Below, one piece after another: positions 51,238 through 57,171 of a DNA stretch of 57,171 nucleotides. Under the pieces are notes generated by a model. The model searched no databases and was not told the DNA's origin. It saw nothing but the letters and a program-made list of their open reading frames with translations. Location: the NCBI GenBank assembly GCA_017621705.1, contig JAGASR010000012.1:100127-157297 (forward strand), in the 5' to 3' direction. This DNA comes from Clostridia bacterium. GTDB lineage: Bacteria > Bacillota > Clostridia > Oscillospirales > UBA644. The position numbers were made by a program, and so were the translations under genes. Positions within the stretch are counted from its first letter, which is position 1. Every line of letters begins with the position of its first letter.

Positions 51238-51684
51238 TTATCTGTGGATATACATTCTTGAAAGCTCCGGTTCGCCGTCACCTTGAACCATGCACAAAAA
51301 ATCCCAGCCGTATCTTTCGTAAAAACCGGTATGATCGGTAACAAGATAGACAGGAGAAATACCTTTTGATCGAAGATCATCCACTGCCATGTTCAACAAG
51401 CGGCCTGCAATTCCTTGACAACGGTATTTTTCTTCGGTATAAACAGCGCAAACGTTCGGGGTAAGGTCTTTTCGGTCATGAAAATCGTTCTCGATCACAC
51501 CCAAGCCGCCGACAATCTGCTCACCGTCCAAACAAAGATACCAGCCGTATTCCGTCTCTTTTTGCAGATATGCATTCATGCACTCCAAGTAGGCTTCCTT
51601 TGGAGCTCGCCACTTGCTGTTGAACCATTCTGCAGAACGATCCATCAATTCGGGGCGTTCTCTTAATGTAATAAACTCTATCAT
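51238..51684 (-). CDS. GNAT-family N-acetyltransferase
   Basis: 148 residues from the ATG at 51684, which has GGAG 11 bases upstream; an in-frame TTG at 51711 has no ribosome site. The acetyl-CoA site is in EEKYRCQGIAGRLLN (about 85-99, Q/RxxGxA pattern), preceded by the strand VCAVYTE, and the family's TGFYERYGW block follows. The acceptor is unknown. It ends an operon with a P-loop kinase, a NUDIX hydrolase and a methyltransferase, a set typical of small accessory resistance or metabolite-tailoring genes. Confidence 0.85.
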   Translation of the reverse strand: MIEFITLRERPELMDRSAEWFNSKWRAPKEAYLECMNAYLQKETEYGWYLCLDGEQIVGGLGVIENDFHDRKDLTPNVCAVYTEEKYRCQGIAGRLLNMAVDDLRSKGISPVYLVTDHTGFYERYGWDFLCMVQGDGEPELSRMYIHR

Positions 51685-51718
51685 CGCTATTTTTTCTCCA
51701 GTTTCGTACAATCAAGTC

Positions 51719-52237
51719 CTATTCCGAAAAAGTTTTCAGGCAATTCTCGGCAAGCTCGTTTGCTTCTTTTCTTGTTTTGACGGTTATTACGGGCTTTTCG
51801 GGGTATGCGGAGAGAAGATTCAATATCTTTTGACGGTTCTTCTTGGGAAAAGACAAAACGTACTTCAAAAAATCAAGAAATTCTTTATCAAATTTTTCAG
51901 CACAGCCGTCGGGGATATCGGGACGAGCCTTGCCGTGACGGGATATAACGCTGAAAAGGCAGACAAATCGGTTGATATCGAGAAAGATCACGACATCGGC
52001 GGCAGGAAGGCGGATATCGAAGGTGTTGGAATAGTTGCCGTCCATAATCCAGCAGTCTTTTTCGACGAGTTTTGAGACTTTTTCGCGGAATTCTTCACGA
52101 GGAGTTTCGACCCACGTGTCGGACCAGTATTCGTTATCGAGGTGAATAAGCTCATGCCCCGTTTTTTCGGCGATCTTCCTTGCGAGAGTGCTTTTTCCGC
52201 TGCCGGGCGAGCCGACGATAAGTATTTTTTTATACAT
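51719..52237 (-). CDS. P-loop kinase-like protein (topology modulation protein/FlaR family)
   Basis: 172 residues. Walker A GSPGSGKST (about 9-17) begins an adenylate-kinase-like fold, with IHLDNEYW and WIMDGNYSNTFDIRL typical of this family, and VVIFLDI as Walker B. Members are probably small-molecule kinases; their substrates are not established. It overlaps the NUDIX gene by 8 bases and precedes the GNAT gene by 34. Confidence 0.82.
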   Translation of the reverse strand: MYKKILIVGSPGSGKSTLARKIAEKTGHELIHLDNEYWSDTWVETPREEFREKVSKLVEKDCWIMDGNYSNTFDIRLPAADVVIFLDINRFVCLFSVISRHGKARPDIPDGCAEKFDKEFLDFLKYVLSFPKKNRQKILNLLSAYPEKPVITVKTRKEANELAENCLKTFSE

Positions 52238-52742
52238 TATTATTCTCCGATATATATTTTAAAACGAAAGTATCTCGACGGACGAAAGAAACGTCATATT
52301 TTTCATCGAACTCGGAATTTACACTGATCGCAGTCTCGATATCGACCCATTCGGGAGTAAAACCGAGTTCTTTTTCGTAATTATCAAGAGACTGATCGAA
52401 TCGCTCGTCGAGAACGTCAGCCGTAAAATAATAAGAAAGCTGATGAAATATCTGATTTTCATCGACGGTCGAGAGCCTTTTTTCCTCGATCAGACCGAAT
52501 TCTTTTATCGATGACGGAACGGTCTGGTATCCGACCTCTTCGCGCGTTTCTCGAATGAGCGTATCGGCAAGCGATTCGCCTTTTTCCATACCTCCGCCGG
52601 GGAATTTATAAAATCCCTCTCGATCGCTTTTTACAAGCAGGATCTTATTTTCTTTAACGATAACCGCACGGACCGCAGATCTTTGAAAAACTGGAAGATC
52701 GGGCGGATAATTTTTTGCATCAAAAATTTTAATCGTTTTCAT
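52230..52742 (-). CDS. NUDIX hydrolase
   Basis: 170 residues. The Nudix box is complete: GGGMEKGES (about 49-57) and RETREEVG (about 64-71) with spacing GX5EX7REUXEEXG. The family cleaves nucleoside diphosphates linked to another group. The surrounding beta sandwich is normal, with a short C-terminal extension ending SENNNV. It overlaps both neighbours, showing tight coupling. Confidence 0.88.
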   Translation of the reverse strand: MKTIKIFDAKNYPPDLPVFQRSAVRAVIVKENKILLVKSDREGFYKFPGGGMEKGESLADTLIRETREEVGYQTVPSSIKEFGLIEEKRLSTVDENQIFHQLSYYFTADVLDERFDQSLDNYEKELGFTPEWVDIETAISVNSEFDEKYDVSFVRRDTFVLKYISENNNV

Positions 52743-53398
52743 AATGTTTTTTTTGCGACGATGGTCGAAGTCGCACCGAGACGAAAGACGTGTTTTACAG
52801 ATAAAAATCCTGCATTTTCAAGCAATTTTATCTGATTTTCGAACGTGCAGGGTGTGTCGTAATGGTAAAATTCATCGGCGCCTATCCCCTGCTCGCGGCG
52901 AAGGCGTGCGTTTTCCGTAAAGAAAAAATCTTCCTGCTCCTGCGTCTCTGCCATATAATCGCACTCGATATAAACGCCTTCGACAGTCAGAGAATCGTAA
53001 ATTTTCTTATAAAGCGTAATTTTTTTATCGTGAGAAAAATGGTGCATCGTTTGAAACGATACAGCGCAATCGTAGAAATTATTTTTAAATCCGACGGTAA
53101 AATAGTCGCCGCAGATAAGCTCAAGAGACTTGTCGGGGTGCTTCTGCCTGAGTTTTTCGAGCATCGATGCGGTGAGATCGATACCCGTAACATTAATATC
53201 GGGATAAATCTCAAAAATACGGTCAAGCTCAAGGCCCGTTCCGCAACCGAGATCGAGAAGATTTTTTATATTTTCGGGGACAAGGCGAGCCATTTCTGCG
53301 TAGCATTCCTTACAGCCCTCGACTTCTTCGAGCATATGCTCATCATAGCCTTCCGTTCGGGCGGCAAAGAACTCGTCCATACGTTCAAGTTTATCCAT
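52739..53398 (-). CDS. Class I SAM-dependent methyltransferase
   Basis: 219 residues. Rossmann-fold motif I LLDLGCGTGLELD (about 47-59), motif II VTGIDLTASML, and the post-II block AVSFQTMHHFSHD are clear. The N-terminal helix and Cys-rich loop (GCKECYAEM) precede it. The substrate is unknown. It is the first gene of a four-gene operon with a consensus promoter (53436-53464), and its stop overlaps the NUDIX start (ATGA). Confidence 0.87.
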   Translation of the reverse strand: MDKLERMDEFFAARTEGYDEHMLEEVEGCKECYAEMARLVPENIKNLLDLGCGTGLELDRIFEIYPDINVTGIDLTASMLEKLRQKHPDKSLELICGDYFTVGFKNNFYDCAVSFQTMHHFSHDKKITLYKKIYDSLTVEGVYIECDYMAETQEQEDFFFTENARLRREQGIGADEFYHYDTPCTFENQIKLLENAGFLSVKHVFRLGATSTIVAKKTL

Positions 53399-53435
53399 AA
53401 GTAAATTTCAAACTCCATTTGATAAAATATAAACA

Positions 53436-53464
53436 ATTATAGCACAAAAGTATAAGTTTGTCAA
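53436..53464 (-). promoter_or_regulatory. Promoter of the methyltransferase operon
   Basis: On the minus strand TTGACA (53459-53464), 17-base spacer, TATAAT (53436-53441). Confidence 0.82.
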
Positions 53465-53476
53465 TTATAATATTTC

Positions 53477-53505
53477 TTGACTTTTCAATTTATAAATGAT
53501 ATAAT
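53477..53505 (+). promoter_or_regulatory. Promoter of the GH20 gene
   Basis: TTGACT (53477-53482), 17-base spacer, TATAAT (53500-53505), 12 bases from the divergent promoter. AAAGGAGGGGG precedes the ATG. Confidence 0.82.
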
Positions 53506-53525
53506 AAAAAAAAGGAGGGGGTTAA

Positions 53526-54938
53526 ATGATACCTGCACCCAAGAAAATAAATATTGATAACGAAAAAGTTTATTTTTCGATGACATACACCACAAAAGGC
53601 TTTAATTCTTCTGTTCAAGGAGCATTAAGAGCGATGTCCGACTACTGCGACAGAGTTTTCTTCAAATCGATGCAGCGTGACGATGAAAAAGCCGACGTGA
53701 TCTGCGTATTAGACGAAGCGTCAGACAAAGACTCTTACGAAATCATCGCAGAAAACGGTAAAATAAACATCAAAGCGCAGAGTACCGACGCTCTCGGATA
53801 CGCATTCGCAACGCTTTTGCAGGCCATGGATAAGGACGAGAACGGCATTTACGTCAATAAAATGAACGTCAGCGACTTTCCCGGATGCGATTGGAGGGGG
53901 CTGATGCTTGATATCGGCAGACTGTTCTTACCGTTCCAAAAGCTTTTGAATATAATCGATTTATGCTGGCTTTATAAGGTCAACAAGATCCAGCTTCATC
54001 TGAGCGACTCACCGTCCTACACACTGCCGTCCGACGCATTCCCTAAGATCTCGAAAGAAAACGGCAGCTACACAAAAGAAGAAATTGCGCTGATTCGTTC
54101 GTATGCAAAGGAAAGGGGCGTTATGCTCGTTCCCGAGATCGATATGCCGGGACACAGCCTTTGGCTGATGGAATGCTACCCCGAAACGTTCGGAACAAAT
54201 CTTGTAATGTGCGCCGAAGAAAAGACGTTCAAAGCTCTTGAAATTCTGATCGACGAAGTTATAGCATTATTCCCCGATTCGCCGTACATTCATCTGGGCG
54301 GCGACGAAGCGGATATAAACGAATGGGAAAAATGCGACGGCTGTGTTGCGTATATGAAAGAGCACGATATTCCGAATGTTCAGGCGCTTTATTCGCACTA
54401 TCTCAAGAGAGTGACGGATTATGTCCTTTCAAAAGACAGAATCCCGATCGTTTGGGAGGGCTTTGCGAGAGAATACAATCACATGATTTCAAAAGATGTT
54501 ATCGTTGCTGAATTTGAATCTCTTTACCAGCTTGCGCCAGAGCTTATCGAAGACGGTTTTAAGGTTCTGAACTGTTCATGGAAACCGTTATACGTCATTC
54601 CGCGCTCGGATAAACAATGGCCGGCAGAAGTAATTCTGAAAACCTGGGATATTTTCCGTTGGCAAAACTGGTTTGAAAAATCTGCCGCATCGAAACAAGA
54701 CATTGTTGTCCCTAACAATTCACCCGTAATCGGCGGCCAGCTCTGCAACTGGATGGATATGTTCCAAAGATCATTCAATAATGAGCTTGGCTGGAACGAA
54801 TCTTTTGAGCTTTTAAGAGAACGCATTACGGGTTTTTCCGAAAAAATCTGGAACATAGATTCGACGTTAAATATAGAAGAATTTAAAGCTTCTGCGGCAA
54901 AAACCGACAAACTACTCGATAAATTATTAAGAAAATAA
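53526..54938 (+). CDS. Glycoside hydrolase family 20 beta-N-acetylhexosaminidase, no signal peptide
   Basis: 470 residues. The N-terminal GH20b-like domain (to about 115) leads into the barrel with DWRGLMLDIGR, IQLHLSDS, LVPEIDMPGHS and the catalytic Asp-Glu pair in LGGDEAD (about 257-263). Tryptophans in IVWEG, WKPLYV and CNWMDMF form the sugar pocket. The enzyme removes terminal GlcNAc or GalNAc by substrate-assisted catalysis. It lacks a signal peptide and would act on imported oligosaccharides. It has a strong promoter and an exceptionally strong ribosome site. Confidence 0.9.
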   Translation: MIPAPKKINIDNEKVYFSMTYTTKGFNSSVQGALRAMSDYCDRVFFKSMQRDDEKADVICVLDEASDKDSYEIIAENGKINIKAQSTDALGYAFATLLQAMDKDENGIYVNKMNVSDFPGCDWRGLMLDIGRLFLPFQKLLNIIDLCWLYKVNKIQLHLSDSPSYTLPSDAFPKISKENGSYTKEEIALIRSYAKERGVMLVPEIDMPGHSLWLMECYPETFGTNLVMCAEEKTFKALEILIDEVIALFPDSPYIHLGGDEADINEWEKCDGCVAYMKEHDIPNVQALYSHYLKRVTDYVLSKDRIPIVWEGFAREYNHMISKDVIVAEFESLYQLAPELIEDGFKVLNCSWKPLYVIPRSDKQWPAEVILKTWDIFRWQNWFEKSAASKQDIVVPNNSPVIGGQLCNWMDMFQRSFNNELGWNESFELLRERITGFSEKIWNIDSTLNIEEFKASAAKTDKLLDKLLRK

Positions 54939-54944
54939 AATTTC

Positions 54945-54974
54945 AGAACCGCACCTTTTGAGTGCGGTTCTTTT
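54945..54974. terminator. Terminator between GH20 and the XRE regulator
   Basis: AGAACCGCAC pairs with GTGCGGTTCT, then TTTC. It serves the GH20 gene and possibly the convergent regulator gene. Confidence 0.85.
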
Positions 54975-54978
54975 CTGT

Positions 54979-55596
54979 TTACTCTGTCCAGTTCATTTCT
55001 CCGTCCGAGATACCCATTTTTCGGCATTCGGCTATGACTTCATTCTTCTCGGCAAGATTTCCGATGCGATATTTCAAAATTTTATTTCGAAAAACGATAA
55101 ATTTAATCTCACCGTTCTTAAAATCCGCAAACCAATTTCCGCCTTTTTCTGGATCGGAGATCATGACTTTTGAAAGATAATCGGGAAGAGCCGTGTCTTT
55201 GCTCGTAAAATAAAGTGCCGTCCAGTATTTGGGAGAGCCGCCGACATTCCAGATCTCGGTTTTATGCACGATAATACGGTCAATGACACTGTCATCGTCA
55301 ATGCTCTCTTTGATCAGGACTCCTTGAAACAGACAATCCGTCAAATCAACATTATTTTTTTTGCCGCAGGAAGAGACACGAACCGTGCTGTCAATATCAA
55401 GTTCGTCTTTCAAAAGATTATCGGTCGGCACGCCGAAATATGAACTCAAAACCAATAATTTACCGATTTCTGGAAAACAGTCTCCTGTCTCCCATTTCGC
55501 CACGGACTGCCTTGTAACTTCGCATAGTTCCGCAAGCTTTTCCTGCGTCAGATTTCTGCTTTTTCTCAAAAACTGTATTTTGTCTGCAAAATTCAT
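54979..55596 (-). CDS. XRE-family transcriptional regulator with unknown C-terminal domain
   Basis: 205 residues. The helix-turn-helix (about 7-60: FLRKSRNLTQEKLAELCEV then RQSVAKWETG) is a lambda-Cro-type DNA-binding domain. The remaining about 130 residues look beta-rich and include IIVHKTEIWNVGG and YWTALYFTS; I do not recognise them. It begins 20 bases after the sigma-factor fusion gene, with CGGAGAAG before its ATG, so the two are probably co-transcribed and may act in one regulatory circuit. Confidence 0.82.
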   Translation of the reverse strand: MNFADKIQFLRKSRNLTQEKLAELCEVTRQSVAKWETGDCFPEIGKLLVLSSYFGVPTDNLLKDELDIDSTVRVSSCGKKNNVDLTDCLFQGVLIKESIDDDSVIDRIIVHKTEIWNVGGSPKYWTALYFTSKDTALPDYLSKVMISDPEKGGNWFADFKNGEIKFIVFRNKILKYRIGNLAEKNEVIAECRKMGISDGEMNWTE

Positions 55597-55616
55597 GATC
55601 TTCTCCGAAAGAAAAA

Positions 55617-56885
55617 TTATAAAATATAATCAGTTATACAGTCATACCAGTGAACGTAAATTTCTCCGTTGACCGTAATTCTTTCATTATCGGGGAACAT
55701 TTCTGTCCACAATTTTCCGTAACGTTTGTTTGCCCAGTCATTTTTGTTAAATCTGCGCCAAAGGACGGTATGACCGTTCCGATCGATGTACTGCTCGGTT
55801 ATAACACCGTTTTCACAATACTCTATCGTGCCGATCGTATCGTATTTTTTATTATTAATATAAATATTATAACGACCGACGACATCTATAACATGCTTTG
55901 ACGAATTAACAGAAACATCAGAGCCATCACGAGTAATAATACCGTGAGCAGAAAGATGAGTTTCTCTTCCGCAATTATCGTCGCCGTAACCCCATTCAGC
56001 GATAAATTCATCGCCGTCAAGAAATGTTAAAAGATGTTTTGCACCGTTTTCATCGGTATAACTTTCTCCGAGCCAGCGGCAATGTGAATCCGTAAGCTGT
56101 GCGTAATAAATATGCGGTGAATATTCCGGGAAATCATTACCATGGTCTTCGAATTCCGTTAAAACCTCAACACCTTCAACGCCATGAATAAAGGCGGGAG
56201 CAACTGCTTTTGAGTGAACTATTTCCGTAAGATTTCTTGAGGGAAGATCATAGCTTGCCCATTTGATTTCATCGCCGAACCTTGGAACGATAAACCAGTT
56301 GGGAAGTTCTTCGAAAATTACGGGGAATACAGGGGCATCAACATATTCGATTTTATATTCGGGAAGGAAATTCGGGAATTTTTTCATAATGTTATCTCCT
56401 TTTGATGTGTCTAAATGAGGATAATTCTGTTTGAATTTCTGTTTTGCATAATACAGCCGACTTTTAACCGTACCAATCGGCAAAGCTAACTTTTGTGCGA
56501 TTGTTTCCTGTGAGAGGTCTTTGAAAAAATACAGATACAGAATTTGCTTTTCTTTATCGGCAAGTCGGTCTAACGTTTCGCCTACTGTACTTCTCTCACA
56601 AAATCCGATTTTACTCACCCCCAAAGACGATTCGGGAACTGTTTCTATCGGAATTTCCAATATTTTAGCCTTTAAACGGTAATAATCGTTTATCTTATGG
56701 TTGGCAATCCCAATAAGCCATGGTTTGAAGGCAGACGGATTACGCAAAGTCTCAAAATTTACTGTCGCATTAAGGCAAATATCCTGAATGAGATCTTCCG
56801 CATCATGTTTATTGCTGACTTTATAATTCACATAACGCTCAAGCTGCTTAATATTTTCATGCAGTAATTTTTCAAACTCATTCAT
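55617..56885 (-). CDS. ECF sigma factor fused to a large C-terminal domain
   Basis: 422 residues, over twice the ECF norm. Sigma region 2 (about 8-75: VSNKHDAEDLIQDICLNA, PSAFKPWLIGIANHKINDYYR) and region 4 (about 105-155: DKEKQILYLYFFKDLSQETIA, LPIGTVKSRLYYAKQKF) are intact. After residue 166 comes a domain of about 255 residues, soluble and Tyr/Trp/Asp-rich, with no family I know; it may sense a ligand or hold the sigma inactive. An internal ATG at 56387 has AAGGAG 8 bases upstream, so the C-terminal domain may also be made alone. An ECF-type site precedes the gene, suggesting self-activation. AGGAGGTG precedes the main ATG. Confidence 0.85.
   Translation of the reverse strand: MNEFEKLLHENIKQLERYVNYKVSNKHDAEDLIQDICLNATVNFETLRNPSAFKPWLIGIANHKINDYYRLKAKILEIPIETVPESSLGVSKIGFCERSTVGETLDRLADKEKQILYLYFFKDLSQETIAQKLALPIGTVKSRLYYAKQKFKQNYPHLDTSKGDNIMKKFPNFLPEYKIEYVDAPVFPVIFEELPNWFIVPRFGDEIKWASYDLPSRNLTEIVHSKAVAPAFIHGVEGVEVLTEFEDHGNDFPEYSPHIYYAQLTDSHCRWLGESYTDENGAKHLLTFLDGDEFIAEWGYGDDNCGRETHLSAHGIITRDGSDVSVNSSKHVIDVVGRYNIYINNKKYDTIGTIEYCENGVITEQYIDRNGHTVLWRRFNKNDWANKRYGKLWTEMFPDNERITVNGEIYVHWYDCITDYIL
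56387..56401 (-). promoter_or_regulatory. Internal ribosome binding site at the sigma/C-domain junction
   Basis: AAGGAG (56396-56401 on the minus strand) lies 8 bases before an in-frame ATG at 56387. The codons reading through it are Ser-Lys-Gly-Asp-Asn-Ile, a linker. It would give a free C-terminal protein of 256 residues (55617-56387). Confidence 0.5.
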
Positions 56886-56929
56886 AACATCACCTCCTAT
56901 ATCTTATTAAAACCGGTTTCACATATATA

Positions 56930-56955
56930 GTCGAAAAAAGAGAGCAAAAGGTTCA
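56930..56955 (-). promoter_or_regulatory. ECF-type promoter, probably autoregulatory
   Basis: On the minus strand TGAACC (56950-56955) and CGAC (56930-56933) are separated by 16 bases counted from AACC, the spacing and sequence of Bacillota ECF promoters (AAC...CGAC). It lies 45 bases ahead of the sigma gene. Confidence 0.55.
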
Positions 56956-56980
56956 ATTAAAAAAAATATTTTCAAGTTAT

Positions 56981-56989
56981 ATTATATCA
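56981..56989 (-). promoter_or_regulatory. Extended -10 (sigma-A type) upstream of the sigma gene
   Basis: TGATATAAT on the minus strand; the -35 (TTTTAT) is poor. It could give basal transcription. Confidence 0.45.
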
Positions 56990-57061
56990 TACCATAAATT
57001 AATATAAAAGTCTACAAACTTAAATCTGCTTTAACGCAACCTAAAGTTGCAAAATCAGGCA

Positions 57062-57090
57062 TAAAAAAAATCCGTACAGAAAATGTACGG
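57062..57090 (-). terminator. Terminator after tRNA-Lys
   Basis: On the minus strand CCGTACA and TGTACGG form a stem around TTTTC, followed by ATTTTTTTT. Confidence 0.88.
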
Positions 57091-57093
57091 ATA

Positions 57094-57169
57094 TGGTGCA
57101 CCTTCAGGGATTCGAACCCGGGACCCACTGATTAAGAGTCAGTTGCTCTACCAACTGAGCTAAAGGTGC
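57094..57169 (-). tRNA. tRNA-Lys (anticodon CUU), CCA encoded
   Basis: The 76-base cloverleaf folds with a 7-bp acceptor stem (GCACCTT/AAGGTGC), D stem GCTC/GAGC, anticodon stem ACTGA/TCAGT with loop CTCTTAA (anticodon CTT), T loop TTCGAAT and the 3' end ACCA. The T stem CCGGG/CCCTG has one C-U mismatch at its second pair (positions 50-64). It reads AAG codons. Confidence 0.95.
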
Positions 57170-57171
57170 AT

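Noticed and set aside
1..57171. CRISPR array, transposase or insertion sequence
   Set aside because: No regularly spaced repeats, no transposase-like protein and no paired terminal repeats with target duplications were seen on either strand.

Overview
The window reads as a chromosomal segment of an uncultured low-to-mid GC Bacillota, most probably class Clostridia. The signs are sigma-A-type promoters with 17-bp spacers, strong GGAGG ribosome sites, frequent TTG starts, a tRNA with encoded CCA, and orthologues and gene order typical of clostridia: zapA/U32/dut, rplS-lepB-rbgA-rnhB-yraN and tig-clpP-clpX-lon. I cannot assign a genus. Highly expressed genes (rplS, tig, clpP, ackA) use a visibly different codon set (TCC, CTC, ATC, GCT) from the others. 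One ABC transporter carries a single-base frameshift that could be real or an assembly error.

Layout. 1-3.9 kb: a truncated VanY-type D,D-carboxypeptidase (minus) faces an AEC transporter-tsaE-tsaB-rpiB operon. 3.9-7.6 kb: a minus operon zapA-U32 peptidase-phosphoesterase-dut. 7.7-13 kb: uppP, ftsK/spoIIIE and ygiQ. 13.2-15.7 kb: a PhoP/PhoR-like two-component system. 15.8-27.7 kb: a long housekeeping run from rplS through lepB, rbgA, rnhB, yraN, a dipeptidase and a phosphoesterase to tig, clpP, clpX, a PHP-domain gene and lon, ending at a strong bidirectional terminator. 27.7-31.6 kb: a minus operon of two TIM-barrel sugar isomerases around a Gfo/Idh oxidoreductase, plus degV. 31.9-37.0 kb: a minus operon of two ABC exporters, each with an N-terminal non-ABC domain and a zinc ribbon, around a DUF1854 gene. 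37.3-39.6 kb: a URO-D family protein and a GH18 hydrolase. 39.7-47.4 kb: a compact phage-derived head/connector module with no integrase, repressor, tape measure or lysis genes. 47.5-49.2 kb: two paralogous DUF6273 surface proteins. 49.3-51.2 kb: ackA and an HD phosphohydrolase. 51.2-53.4 kb: a minus operon of a GNAT acetyltransferase, P-loop kinase, NUDIX hydrolase and methyltransferase. 53.5-54.9 kb: a GH20 hexosaminidase. 55-56.9 kb: an ECF sigma factor fused to a large C-terminal domain, with an XRE regulator behind it. The window ends with tRNA-Lys(CUU).

The most unusual items are (i) the trimmed but fully intact phage packaging/capsid module, whose capsid gene has host high-expression codon usage; (ii) the DUF1854/ABC exporter operon with N-terminal sensor-like and zinc-ribbon domains; (iii) the ECF sigma fusion, with an ECF-type promoter in front and an internal ribosome site at the domain junction; and (iv) several strong inverted repeats at promoters or between genes (707-740, 16297-16335, 21979-22013, 31811-31852) that ordinary annotation would skip. 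There is no CRISPR array, transposase or rRNA in the window. No stretch over 300 bases is empty; the longest gene gaps (31615-31897 and 37034-37275) hold promoters and a hairpin.
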